Part shown: piece by piece, positions 24,712-33,549 of the stretch
Numbering within the stretch: position 1 is the stretch's first letter
Layout: every line of letters starts with the position of its first letter
DNA from: Akkermansia muciniphila
GTDB lineage: Bacteria > Verrucomicrobiota > Verrucomicrobiia > Verrucomicrobiales > Akkermansiaceae
Assembly (NCBI GenBank): GCA_945860285.1
Contig: CAMAQB010000035.1
Coordinates: 1 to 34,425 of the forward strand
DNA length: 34,425 nucleotides
Direction: 5' to 3'
Program-made: the position numbers and the translations under genes
Notes under the pieces: model-generated
The model's database searches: none
Seen by the model: only the letters and a program-made list of their open reading frames with translations
Told to the model about the DNA's origin: nothing

Positions 24712-26009
24712 CCCTGCACGGAAAAAATGTCGTGATCCTCGGCGCGGGCCGCAGCGGCCGCGCCGCCGCCGCGCTGGCCCTGCGCGAGGGTGCGACCGTG
24801 TCGGTTTACGACGAAGCCGCGAGCATCAGCGGATTCACCGCGGAGGTCGCATTGCATCCGGCTGCTACTACGTTTATAGGAGAAAGTGTCGTCAGCGACC
24901 TGCTGGTCGTCAGCCCCGGCATCGACACCTACGGCCCGCTGGTCCAGTCATTCTCCCGGCACGCGGGGAAGGTGGTGGGCGAAATGGAATTCGCCTGGGG
25001 TTACTACGATGGCATTACCATCGTGATTACCGGCACCAACGGGAAAACAACAACCACGGAAATCATCAGCGCGATTCTCAACTGCAGTGGCATTTCCTGC
25101 GTGCCCTGCGGCAACTACGGCACGCCGCTCGCGGAAGTGGTGCTGGCACAGAACACACCGGAAGTCATTTCCCTCGAAGCCAGTTCGTTTCAGCTCGAAA
25201 CCATCGACCGCTTCAAACCGCAGGTGGCGTTGTGGTTGAATTTCGCGCCCGACCACATGGACCGCTATGCCAGCGTGGAATCCTATCGCCAGGCCAAGTT
25301 GCGGATCTTTGAAAACCAGGATAGCACCTGCACGGCGGTGGTGCGCAAGGGCTCGGGCCTGCCCGCGCTCGCCGCTCGGGTGGTCGAATTTTCCACCGAA
25401 GACGCTAGTGCCGAATGGTTTTCGAACGGCATCATCGTCTGTCATCACGGCGTCGAAGTACTGCACATGGAAAATGAAACCTGTTTGCGCGGTTTGCACA
25501 ATGCGGAGAACATCATGGCGGCGCTGGCGGCCTGTGAGGAGCTGGCGAGACCGCTGCAATACAAGGAGGCGTTCAAGACCTATGTGCCACCGCCGCACCG
25601 CTGCGAACTGGTGCGCACCCTCGACGGAGTGGAATATCTCAACGACTCCAAGGCCACCAATTTGCACGCCCTGGAAAGCGCGTTGCGCTCGCAGACCCGC
25701 CCTGTCGTGCTGATCGCGGGTGGAAAGGAAAAAGGGCTCGACTACAGTCCCGTCGTCCCGCTGCTCCAACAGAAGGCGCTGGCAGCCGTCACCTTCGGGC
25801 AGATCGCCCGTTCCCTCGGCGGGGTTCTGTCCAAGGGAGTCGGCACGACCGTGGTGGCTACTTTGGAAGAGGCGGTCGATGCGGCGCGCAAACTCGCTCC
25901 ACGCGGGTCAACCATTCTTTTTTCCCCGGGTACTTCCTCCTTCGACATGTTTACCGGTTACGAACACCGGGGCGACACATTCCGCAAACTGATCAATGAA
26001 CTTCTCTAA
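24708..26009 (+). CDS. murD: UDP-MurNAc-L-alanine:D-glutamate ligase MurD
   Basis: A 433-aa Mur ligase adding D-Glu. N-terminal Rossmann-like motif VVILGAGRSGRAAA, ATP site ITGTNGKTTTTE (107-118), LEASSFQLE, NFAPDHMDRY, YLNDSKATN and IAGGKEKG are all typical of MurD. It overlaps mraY by 4 bp. The next gene's first ATG lies 14 bp before its stop. The stop is in CTCTAACA, a word pattern shared with several other gene ends here. Confidence 0.96.
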   Translation: MTLHGKNVVILGAGRSGRAAAALALREGATVSVYDEAASISGFTAEVALHPAATTFIGESVVSDLLVVSPGIDTYGPLVQSFSRHAGKVVGEMEFAWGYYDGITIVITGTNGKTTTTEIISAILNCSGISCVPCGNYGTPLAEVVLAQNTPEVISLEASSFQLETIDRFKPQVALWLNFAPDHMDRYASVESYRQAKLRIFENQDSTCTAVVRKGSGLPALAARVVEFSTEDASAEWFSNGIIVCHHGVEVLHMENETCLRGLHNAENIMAALAACEELARPLQYKEAFKTYVPPPHRCELVRTLDGVEYLNDSKATNLHALESALRSQTRPVVLIAGGKEKGLDYSPVVPLLQQKALAAVTFGQIARSLGGVLSKGVGTTVVATLEEAVDAARKLAPRGSTILFSPGTSSFDMFTGYEHRGDTFRKLINELL

Positions 26010-26847
26010 CAAACCGATTATGAAACTACGTCCCATGCCCGTGAAACGCAAGCCATTGAAACGAGGCTTATTCCGCACGCTGCACGCCCGTATCGGCGGA
26101 AAAACGCACAAGGCCGCCACAACGGCTGATCCATCCCAATTGACCGGAGATATTCCCAACATGAACGTCGGACGCGCGTTGATCGTGATCGCCGTGCTTC
26201 ATGTTGTGGGAATCGGCGGTGTCTTCCTGCAAAAGCATTATGAAAACAAAATGGCATCCCGCGACCCGGGAGAATCCCCGCCTGCGGAGAATCCCACGGC
26301 GGCAGCAGGATTGACCGGGGAAAAATCCAAGTCGGGCGCGCTCACCGACATCAAGGACCTGCCGCAAATTCAAAAAAACGATGGTCGTCACATGGTGGTG
26401 CTGGGCGACACCTACGAATCGGTGGCGCACAAATGGGGCATCAACGTCGAGAACCTGCGCAAGGCGAACAACAGTGTGCCCTTGTGCTCCGGTTTGGTGC
26501 TGCGCGTGCCGCCTCGTGAGATTGTAGCGCTTGATCCGCCCGAAATGGCCGCACTTCGCAAAAACCAGCAAGCAAAGGACGACGTTCCCGCCGGATCGGC
26601 GCAGGTTCCGCGGGCCATCCGCGTGACTCCGAATCACAATTACCAAGCAGTGCCGAAAGCCACGCCCGTTGAGACGATCAGCTCGACGCGTCCGCAAAAG
26701 TACACGGTGAAAAGGGGTGACACGGTCAATACGATCGCACGCCGCTACGGCATTGGCACATCGCAGTTGATGAAATACAACAGCATCGGCAAATCGGGTT
26801 GGCTGAAAGAGGGCCAAACTTTGAAAATTCCGGCCAAAACCAACTGA
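25996..26847 (+). CDS. Membrane-anchored protein with two LysM domains
   Basis: A 283-aa protein: basic cytoplasmic N-terminus (1-57), one membrane segment (~60-78, ALIVIAVLHVVGIGGVFL), a low-complexity periplasmic spacer, LysM 1 at ~132-172 (VVLGDTYESVAHKWGINVENLRKAN), a linker, and LysM 2 at ~235-279 (YTVKRGDTVNTIARRYGIGTSQLMKYN). LysM binds the glycan of peptidoglycan. No catalytic domain is present, so it probably acts as a wall-binding division accessory or scaffold, inferred from its position between murD and ftsW. It overlaps murD by 14 bp. An alternative ATG is at 26020. Its stop overlaps the ftsW ATG. Confidence 0.85.
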   Translation: MNFSNKPIMKLRPMPVKRKPLKRGLFRTLHARIGGKTHKAATTADPSQLTGDIPNMNVGRALIVIAVLHVVGIGGVFLQKHYENKMASRDPGESPPAENPTAAAGLTGEKSKSGALTDIKDLPQIQKNDGRHMVVLGDTYESVAHKWGINVENLRKANNSVPLCSGLVLRVPPREIVALDPPEMAALRKNQQAKDDVPAGSAQVPRAIRVTPNHNYQAVPKATPVETISSTRPQKYTVKRGDTVNTIARRYGIGTSQLMKYNSIGKSGWLKEGQTLKIPAKTN

Positions 26848-27998
26848 TGCCCCGCCTCGCGACATTTTTGATCTGCGCCTCGGTCGCCCTGCTGGTGGCC
26901 ATGGGCATGGTGATGTTGGCGAGCACAAGCTACTGGGTGAGCGGTGTCGAACAACCACACTTTCTCATCAACAGGCAGACGGGGGTTCTGATTGTCTCGC
27001 TGGTCTGCTGCTGCGTTCTGGTTTTCTTGAAGCCCGATCAATTGCGTTCGCTTGCCCCATGGGTCTACGGATTCGGAGTTGTGTTGCTCGCCTTGTGCTA
27101 CGCGCCCTACGTGGGCGTCAAAATCAACGGTGCGAGCCGCTGGCTCGATTTTCCGGGGCTGCCGCGTTTTCAGGCATCGGAAATCGGCAAGATCACCACC
27201 ATGGTCGGCATTGCGGCATGGTATGCGGGGCGGGTGGCCGAGTTGCGCACGTTTTGGAAAGGCTTCGTGATTCCCGGCGCGATTCTCGGTTTGCCCACCA
27301 TGCTGATTTTTTTCGAAAAGGACATGGACACGGCGATGGCGGTCGGTCTAACAGGAATTCTGGTGCTGGTCTGCATCGGTGTGAAGCTCCGCTACATCAC
27401 ACCGGTGGTTGTCGCAGTGATCGCGGTGGGCTACGTGGTGATCATCAATGACGACACCCGGCGACAGCGCATCGAGGCCTGGCAGCACCTGGAGGAAAAC
27501 CTGAAGGAATACCAGGACATCAACCGCCAGCAATGGCGCTCTTTGCTGGGATTTGGCAATGGCGGGGTCGAGGGTCGCGGGCTGGGGAACGGCATCGAAA
27601 AACACGGCTACCTGCCCGAAGCGCACACGGATTTCATTTTCCCGGTGATCGGCGAGGAACTCGGGCTGTGGTTCACGCTGGGTGTCGTCATCTGCTACAT
27701 CGCTTTCGGCATCGGCGGATTCATCATCGCGATGAATGCGCCCGACATGTTCATGCGGACCATGGCGGTGGGACTGACGATGCTGCTGTTGATTCCTGCG
27801 TTCATCAATATTGCGGTGACCGTGGGATTGTTCCCCAACGCCGGACTTCCTCTCCCATTCATCAGTTATGGCGGCACAAACCTGATGTTTTCCCTTTGGT
27901 CGGTGGCTCTGCTGATCGGCATCAACCGTGAGAGCGTCAAATGCGAACGCCTGACAACCCCGGAGTTCATGCACACGCCGGTGCCGATGAAGCTCTGA
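26847..27998 (+). CDS. ftsW: Septal peptidoglycan glycosyltransferase FtsW (SEDS)
   Basis: A 383-aa SEDS-family membrane protein with about ten transmembrane segments. It polymerises lipid II at the septum with FtsI. Signatures: VKINGASRWLDFPGLPRFQASEIGK, then GNGGVEGRGLGNG, EAHTDFIFPVIGEELG, and GLPLPFISYGGTNL. The SEDS sibling RodA is excluded mainly by context. The frame runs upstream to 26799, but the ATG at 26847, overlapping the LysM gene stop by one base, gives the proper N-terminus. It is the last plus-strand gene of the cluster, converging on nth with only 8 bp between stops. Confidence 0.94.
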   Translation: MPRLATFLICASVALLVAMGMVMLASTSYWVSGVEQPHFLINRQTGVLIVSLVCCCVLVFLKPDQLRSLAPWVYGFGVVLLALCYAPYVGVKINGASRWLDFPGLPRFQASEIGKITTMVGIAAWYAGRVAELRTFWKGFVIPGAILGLPTMLIFFEKDMDTAMAVGLTGILVLVCIGVKLRYITPVVVAVIAVGYVVIINDDTRRQRIEAWQHLEENLKEYQDINRQQWRSLLGFGNGGVEGRGLGNGIEKHGYLPEAHTDFIFPVIGEELGLWFTLGVVICYIAFGIGGFIIAMNAPDMFMRTMAVGLTMLLLIPAFINIAVTVGLFPNAGLPLPFISYGGTNLMFSLWSVALLIGINRESVKCERLTTPEFMHTPVPMKL

Positions 27999-28010
27999 TT
28001 GCAAAATCAG
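27995..28010. terminator. Small hairpin shared by the ftsW and nth ends
   Basis: CTGATT-GCAA-AATCAG forms a 6-bp stem and spans both stop codons of the convergent genes. No T-run follows on either strand, so it is at best a weak bidirectional end signal. Confidence 0.3.
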
Positions 28011-28627
28011 GAAAACAGTTCGCGGCAAAGCAGGCAACTGCCGTCCTGGCAACCGCGGGCGGTGCAGTGCTGGCGCCCGGCGAAAATGATCTGCAGGTGC
28101 AGTTTGTTCCATTTGTCGCGCGGAAAAAGTTTTTTCAAGTCCGCCTCGGTTTGTTCGACCGATTTTCCCGAGGAAAGTTTCCAGCGATGGGCCAATCGAT
28201 GGATGTGGGTGTCGACGGGAAACGCGGGAACGCCGAAGGCCTGGGCCATGACCACCGAGGCGGTCTTGTGCCCTACGCCCGGCAATGCCTCGAGCGCCGC
28301 AAAGTCCTGCGGCACCTCGCCGCCATGTTGTTCGACGAGAATCCGGGAGAGTTCCACGATCGCCACACTTTTCCGCGGTGACAGCCCACAGGGGCGGATG
28401 ATTTCCTTCACGCTCTCCACCGGGACGTTCATCATCGCCCGCGGTGTGTCGGCTAACCGGAACAGCGCGGGGGTGACGAGGTTGACGCGGGCGTCGGTGC
28501 ACTGGGCCGAAAGCAGAACCGCCACCAACAAGGTATAGGCATCCTGGTGATCGAGCGGAATCGGCGTTTCCGGATAGAGTTGCTCCAATCGATCCAGCAA
28601 ATACGCGGCGCGTTCCTTCCGGTTCAT
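28007..28627 (-). CDS. nth: Endonuclease III (Nth) DNA glycosylase/AP lyase
   Basis: 206 aa from the ATG at 28627. It removes oxidised pyrimidines and cuts the abasic strand. The helix-hairpin-helix LPGVGHKTAS contains catalytic K121, and D139 sits in VDTHIHR. The C-terminal iron-sulfur region has four cysteines, C188, C193, C198 and C201, spaced X4-X4-X2 rather than the E. coli X6-X2-X5. The frame is open 25 codons further upstream, but that is cstA sequence. The ATG overlaps the cstA stop (ATGA), so nth is translationally coupled to the transporter. Confidence 0.93.
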   Translation of the reverse strand: MNRKERAAYLLDRLEQLYPETPIPLDHQDAYTLLVAVLLSAQCTDARVNLVTPALFRLADTPRAMMNVPVESVKEIIRPCGLSPRKSVAIVELSRILVEQHGGEVPQDFAALEALPGVGHKTASVVMAQAFGVPAFPVDTHIHRLAHRWKLSSGKSVEQTEADLKKLFPRDKWNKLHLQIIFAGRQHCTARGCQDGSCLLCRELFS

Positions 28628-30672
28628 GGCGTTGTTGCTTGGGCCACGTAAGGGCTTTCGTGCAGTTGGTTGGTTTTGCGACCGCTGAGAATCAGCCACC
28701 ATTCATACATGCAGCCGGTCACGATCGTTGCGACCAGCACGAGAAACAATGCGGTGATGCCGATGTCCACATAAGCATTCGTTAGAGCACGTCGGGCGGC
28801 TTCCAGTTTTTCCGGGGGCAGTCCGGCGGCGATGGCGCTTTGGTGTTTGGCGATCGCAGGCAGGAAACCGGCTGCCTTGGGCGAAAAAATTTTCATCCAT
28901 CCGGCGGTAAAGGTGACCACGGTGAGGAACATCATCGGCACCAGTGTCACCCAGGAGTGGCGCACCCGGCCCATCTTGATCAGGATCGTGGTGCCCAGGC
29001 AAAAGGCGATCACCGCGAGCAGCTGGTTGGAGATCCCGAAGATCGGCCACAGGCTTTTCGCGATGCCCTCGGGGTCGATGGCCCCCTGATAGAGAAAATA
29101 CCCCCACGCGGATACCAGCAAAAACGTTGCGGTGACATTGGCGCTCCACGAGGCGGTGTTCTTGAGCCGGGGCACGAAGGTGCCGAGAAAGTCCTGCAAG
29201 ATAAAGCGTCCGACGCGTGTGCCGGCATCAAGGGTGGTGAGAATGAACAAGGCCTCGAACATGATCGCGAAGTGATACCACAGCGACAGCGCGTCCTTGC
29301 CCTTGAAGACCTTTTGAAACATCACCGCCATGCCCACCGCAAAGGTCGGCGCCCCACCGGACTTGCCGATCATTGTCTCTTCCTGCAATTGCGACGCGAG
29401 CTGCCGCATTTCCGTTAGAGTCACGGCATACTCGGGACCGTAGGCATTGATTTTGGCGATCTGTTGCTCCACCGCCACCGGATCCTGCGGGTTGATGGGG
29501 GAGTTGATCGCGAAATACTGCCCCGGCGGCAGTACCGAGGCGGCGATGATTGCCATCAGTGCGACCAGCATTTCCACCACCATCGCACCATAGCCGACGA
29601 GTTTGATTTCCCTTTCGCGCGAAAGGAGTTTCGGCGTGGTGCCGGAGGAAATCAGCGAGTGGAATCCACTGACCGCCCCGCAGGCGATGGTGATGCAGAC
29701 GAAGGGGAACACCGGTCCGGGTACGACAAAACCCGAACCGTCGATGAACGGTGTGATCGCGGGCATCTGCAGTTGAGGCGCGAGAAAAACAATGAACAAT
29801 GCCAGCACCGCCACGGTTCCCAGCTTCATGAAGGTGCTCAGGTAGTCGCGCGGTGCGAGCAACAACCACACCGGCAGCACGCTGGCGGCGAAGCCGTAAA
29901 TCATGATCGACCACGCAAGCGTCGCTGGTTCCAGGGTCAGTGCTGCGTTCCATGAGGGTGGCAAAAATTTCCCCATCACCACGGCGAGCAGGAGGCCGAT
30001 CACGCCAAACACCGAGGCGGCGGTGACGCTGACCCTGCCCGACTTCATCGCCAGCCCCATCAGCATGGCGAGCGGAATGGTGCAGGCGATGGTGAACAGT
30101 CCCCACGGTGAGTGGGCGAGTGCCTTGACAACCACCAGTCCGAGCACGGCCAGCAGGATGGTCATGATCGCGAGCAGGCTGAAGGTGGCGATCAGTCCAA
30201 CCACGGGATTGATCTCCTCCTTGAGCATCTGCCCCAGCGACTTGCCGTCGCGGCGCATCGAGGCGAACAAAATGATGGCATCGTGCACACCGCCACCGAG
30301 CGCCGCGCCGATCAGAATCCACAAGGTGCCCGGCAGGTAGCCGAACTGCGCCGCCAACACCGGTCCGACCAGTGGTCCCGGCCCGGCAATCGCCGCAAAG
30401 TGGTGGCCGAACACGACCCACTTCGGCGTCGGCACGAAGTCCTTGCCGTCGGCCCGCGTCACCGCGGCCGGCGCGCGCATGTCGTCGATTGTTAGCACCT
30501 TGGCCACCAGCCACGACGCGTAAAAACGGTATGATACCGCGAAGGTGCAAACGCCGGCAATGACCAGCCAAAGAGAATTCACCGGTTCCCCGCGCGAGAG
30601 CCCCGCCACCGCCACCGCTCCCGCACCTGTTAGGGAGATGACGGTCCAAAGCAGCAGTTTCCAGATTCGCAT
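28624..30672 (-). CDS. cstA: Carbon starvation protein CstA-family transporter
   Basis: A 682-aa polytopic membrane protein of the CstA/BtsT family, normal length. Family features include FVPTPKWVVFGHHFAAIAGPGPLVGPVLAA, GGGVHDAIILFASMRRDGKSLGQ, and ACGAVSGFHSLISSGTTPKLL. E. coli members import pyruvate (BtsT, CstA) and are linked to peptide use in starvation, so a pyruvate or peptide-related substrate is likely by family. Inserts such as residues ~400-450 (QDPVAVEQQIAKINAYGPEY) are loop extensions. It forms a two-gene unit with nth and is divergent from the GH63-like gene across 96 bp. Confidence 0.93.
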   Translation of the reverse strand: MRIWKLLLWTVISLTGAGAVAVAGLSRGEPVNSLWLVIAGVCTFAVSYRFYASWLVAKVLTIDDMRAPAAVTRADGKDFVPTPKWVVFGHHFAAIAGPGPLVGPVLAAQFGYLPGTLWILIGAALGGGVHDAIILFASMRRDGKSLGQMLKEEINPVVGLIATFSLLAIMTILLAVLGLVVVKALAHSPWGLFTIACTIPLAMLMGLAMKSGRVSVTAASVFGVIGLLLAVVMGKFLPPSWNAALTLEPATLAWSIMIYGFAASVLPVWLLLAPRDYLSTFMKLGTVAVLALFIVFLAPQLQMPAITPFIDGSGFVVPGPVFPFVCITIACGAVSGFHSLISSGTTPKLLSREREIKLVGYGAMVVEMLVALMAIIAASVLPPGQYFAINSPINPQDPVAVEQQIAKINAYGPEYAVTLTEMRQLASQLQEETMIGKSGGAPTFAVGMAVMFQKVFKGKDALSLWYHFAIMFEALFILTTLDAGTRVGRFILQDFLGTFVPRLKNTASWSANVTATFLLVSAWGYFLYQGAIDPEGIAKSLWPIFGISNQLLAVIAFCLGTTILIKMGRVRHSWVTLVPMMFLTVVTFTAGWMKIFSPKAAGFLPAIAKHQSAIAAGLPPEKLEAARRALTNAYVDIGITALFLVLVATIVTGCMYEWWLILSGRKTNQLHESPYVAQATTP

Positions 30673-30768
30673 GGGCGCTTTTAGGATTGTTGCGCTTTCG
30701 CGGTCAAGGCGATTTTATTCCACTCTTGCTCGACAAGTCTGCACGTTTCCTGCTTACCCTTGCCGAGG

Positions 30769-33441
30769 ATGACCCGAGAGCACCAGAGATTGATGGAAGA
30801 CCGCCAGCGCACCAGGAATTGGAAACGCTGGGGTTCCTATCTGAGCGAACGGCAATGGGGCACGGTGCGCGAGGACGACTCCGATCACGGCAACAGCTGG
30901 GCGACGGTGACTCACGATCACGCCCGCAAACGCGCCTATCGCTGGGGCGAGGATGGCTTGAACGGCTGGTGCAACCGCAAAGGGCAGTTGTGCTTTGCCC
31001 CGGCTTTGTGGAACGGTGTCGACAGCATTCTCAAGGAGCGGCTTTTCGGTGTCGGCGGCAATGAGGGCAACCACGGTGAGGACGTGAAGGAATGTTATTA
31101 CTACCTCGATGCCACTCCCACGCATTCGTACACCAAGGCCTTATACAAGTATCCCCAGCGGGCCTACCCCTATAATGAAATCGTCGAGGACAACCGTCGC
31201 ATGGGTCGCGAGGGACCGGAGCGCGAACTGGCCGATATGGGACTGTTCGAGGGCGGAAGATATTTCGATGTCGTGCAGGAGGTCGCCAAACGCACGCCCG
31301 AGGATCTTTTGTGGCGCTTGACCATCATCAACCACGGTCCGGACGCCGCTCCGCTCTTCGTTCTTCCCAGCCTGTGGTTTCGCAACACCTGGGCCTGGGG
31401 CAATGAACGCGAGGCGACGATGAAAATGCCATCAATCTCCCGCGAAGATGATTTTCTCCGCGTGCGCCACGAAAATCTCGGCAACTTTCGTTTCTATGCG
31501 GAAGCCTCTGCCTGCGAGGGCGAAATGGAATGGCTGTTCACGGAAAACGAAAGCAACACCCAGGATTTGTTCGGGGTGAAAAATGCCACGCCCTATGTGA
31601 AGGACGCGTTTCATCGCTATCTGATTCACGGCGATCAGCATGCGGTGTCGCCGGAGCAAATCGGCACGAAGGCCGCCGCGCTGCTGCGCTTGATGATTCC
31701 TGCCGGGGCATCGGTGGTCATCCGCTGCCGATTGCATGCCGAGGCCGAGCACAACGATCTTGCCCGGCTCGAGCGGTTCGATGAAACAATCGCCGAGCGC
31801 TTTGCCGAGTGCGAGGAGTTTTATGCCGCGATCATCCCCGCGAACATTTCCGTTGAGGAACGCATGATCTGTCGGCAAGGGTATGCCGGGCTGTTGTGGA
31901 CGAAACAATTTTTCCACTACGTCGTCGAAGACTGGCTCAGGGGCGACCCGAACGGGCCGCCGCCATCGCCGCGCCGCATGCACGGTCGGAATGCGGACTG
32001 GTCCCATTTGTTCGCGCGCGACATTCTATCGATGCCCGACAAATGGGAGTACCCCTGGTTCGCGGCCTGGGACACCGCGTTTCACATGATCCCCTTTGCG
32101 GCCGTAGATCCCGACTTCACCAAAGACCAACTGCTGCTGTTGCTGCGGGAATGGTACATGCATCCCAACGGCCAACTGCCGGCCTACGAATGGAATTTTT
32201 CCGATGTCAATCCGCCGGTGCATGCCTGGGCGGTGTGGCGGGTTTACAAAATCGCCGACGCCAAGGGCAGTCGCGACATTCTTTTCCTCGAGCGCGCCTT
32301 CCAGAAACTGCTGATCAACTTCACCTGGTGGGTCAACCGCAAGGATGCCGAGGGCCGTCATGTTTTCGGCGGCGGATTTCTCGGGCTCGACAACATCGGC
32401 GTGTTTGATCGATCCCACGCGCTGCCCGATGGTGGTCGTCTTCATCAGGCGGACGGCACCGCGTGGATGGCATCGTACTGCCTGACCATGCTGTCGATTT
32501 CCCTCGAACTGGCATTGGAGAAACCGGCGTATGAGGACATCGCCTCGAAATTTTTCGAACACTACGTCAACATCACCGATGCGATCAACAGCCTGGGCGG
32601 CACGGGACTGTGGGACGACAAGGACGGCTTCTACTACGACCAGTTGATCATCAATCACGAACAACCCATCCCCCTGCGCATCCGCTCGCTCGTCGGTCTG
32701 CTGCCGCTTTGCGCCGTCACGGTGTTGAAGCAAAAGACCATCGATGCTCTGCCGGATTTCCGCAAACGGCTCGATTGGTTCCTCACCAACCGTCGGGATT
32801 TGTTCAAATACATCAAGGTCCGCCGAGCGGATGGCGCGAAAAATCCCGGCCGCTGTCTGCTGGCGCTGCCCACCGAGGACCGGCTGCGCAGCACTCTGAA
32901 GGTCATGCTCGACCCCGAGGAGTTCCTTTCGCCATTTGGCATTCGTTCGATGAGCAAGGCGCACGAAAAAACGCCTTTCGTTTTTGAACACGGCGGCATG
33001 CGCAACGAAGTGCGCTACACCCCGGGCGAATCGAACACCGACATGTTCGGCGGCAATTCCAACTGGCGCGGGCCGATCTGGTTTCCGACCAACTTTCTGA
33101 TCATCGAGGCGCTCGAACGCTACCACTACTTTTATGGCGACTCCTTCACCATCGAATACCCCACCGGATCCGGGGAGATCAAAACCCTGCTGGATGTGGC
33201 GATCGACCTCTGCGACCGCCTGATCGCGCTTTTCGTTCCTAACAAAAACGGCTACCGGCCCTGCTTCGGCGATGCTCCGCGTTATGGCGATGTGCCGCAT
33301 TGGCGCGACCTGTTGTTGTTTCACGAATACTTCCACGCCGAAACCGGCGAAGGTCTCGGCGCCTCCCACCAAACCGGCTGGACATCGCTGGTCGTGCGAC
33401 TGGTCCGCGAGCGCAGGGAGAAGCTGGTCCAGAGCCGGTGA
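30769..33441 (+). CDS. GH63-like (MGH1-type) glycoside hydrolase
   Basis: An 890-aa cytoplasmic-looking protein with no signal peptide. The N-terminal ~350 residues are a beta-rich domain. The C-terminal ~540 are an (alpha/alpha)6 toroid of clan GH-G type. Markers: ERQWGTVRED at the start, PDKWEYPWFAAWDTAFH (D435 is a candidate catalytic acid), YEWNFSDVNPPVHAWA, GGNSNWRGPIWFPTNFL near the C-terminus. Family members include alpha-glucosidases and glucosylglycerate or mannosylglycerate hydrolases, so compatible-solute or oligosaccharide breakdown is plausible but not shown. The ATG at 30769 was chosen. A TTG three codons earlier and an ATG at 30790 are alternatives. No linked sugar genes. Confidence 0.88.
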   Translation: MTREHQRLMEDRQRTRNWKRWGSYLSERQWGTVREDDSDHGNSWATVTHDHARKRAYRWGEDGLNGWCNRKGQLCFAPALWNGVDSILKERLFGVGGNEGNHGEDVKECYYYLDATPTHSYTKALYKYPQRAYPYNEIVEDNRRMGREGPERELADMGLFEGGRYFDVVQEVAKRTPEDLLWRLTIINHGPDAAPLFVLPSLWFRNTWAWGNEREATMKMPSISREDDFLRVRHENLGNFRFYAEASACEGEMEWLFTENESNTQDLFGVKNATPYVKDAFHRYLIHGDQHAVSPEQIGTKAAALLRLMIPAGASVVIRCRLHAEAEHNDLARLERFDETIAERFAECEEFYAAIIPANISVEERMICRQGYAGLLWTKQFFHYVVEDWLRGDPNGPPPSPRRMHGRNADWSHLFARDILSMPDKWEYPWFAAWDTAFHMIPFAAVDPDFTKDQLLLLLREWYMHPNGQLPAYEWNFSDVNPPVHAWAVWRVYKIADAKGSRDILFLERAFQKLLINFTWWVNRKDAEGRHVFGGGFLGLDNIGVFDRSHALPDGGRLHQADGTAWMASYCLTMLSISLELALEKPAYEDIASKFFEHYVNITDAINSLGGTGLWDDKDGFYYDQLIINHEQPIPLRIRSLVGLLPLCAVTVLKQKTIDALPDFRKRLDWFLTNRRDLFKYIKVRRADGAKNPGRCLLALPTEDRLRSTLKVMLDPEEFLSPFGIRSMSKAHEKTPFVFEHGGMRNEVRYTPGESNTDMFGGNSNWRGPIWFPTNFLIIEALERYHYFYGDSFTIEYPTGSGEIKTLLDVAIDLCDRLIALFVPNKNGYRPCFGDAPRYGDVPHWRDLLLFHEYFHAETGEGLGASHQTGWTSLVVRLVRERREKLVQSR

Positions 33442-33467
33442 TGTTCCTGATCCGTGATAATTTGTTT

Positions 33468-33523
33468 GTCCCCATCTCATCGTTTTGTGGTGTCGCTATG
33501 CGACACGGGAAGATTGCGGGGAC
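33468..33523. repeat. Nested palindrome downstream of the GH63-like gene
   Basis: The outer stem GTCCCC (33468-33473) pairs with GGGGAC (33518-33523). Inside, GTGTCGC-TAT-GCGACAC (33490-33506) forms a perfect 7-bp hairpin. There is no T-run, so termination is uncertain. It lies 26 bp after the glycosidase stop. Confidence 0.5.
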
Positions 33524-33529
33524 GAGGGT

Positions 33530-33549
33530 CCGTGGGATGAATCCCACGG
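33530..33549. repeat. 9-bp-stem hairpin flush with a CTAG site
   Basis: CCGTGGGAT-GA-ATCCCACGG is a perfect 9-bp stem with a two-base centre. The base after it begins CTAG, the left boundary of the inverted-repeat element. Such palindromes are often dispersed in related genomes, but only this copy is in the window. Confidence 0.55.
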
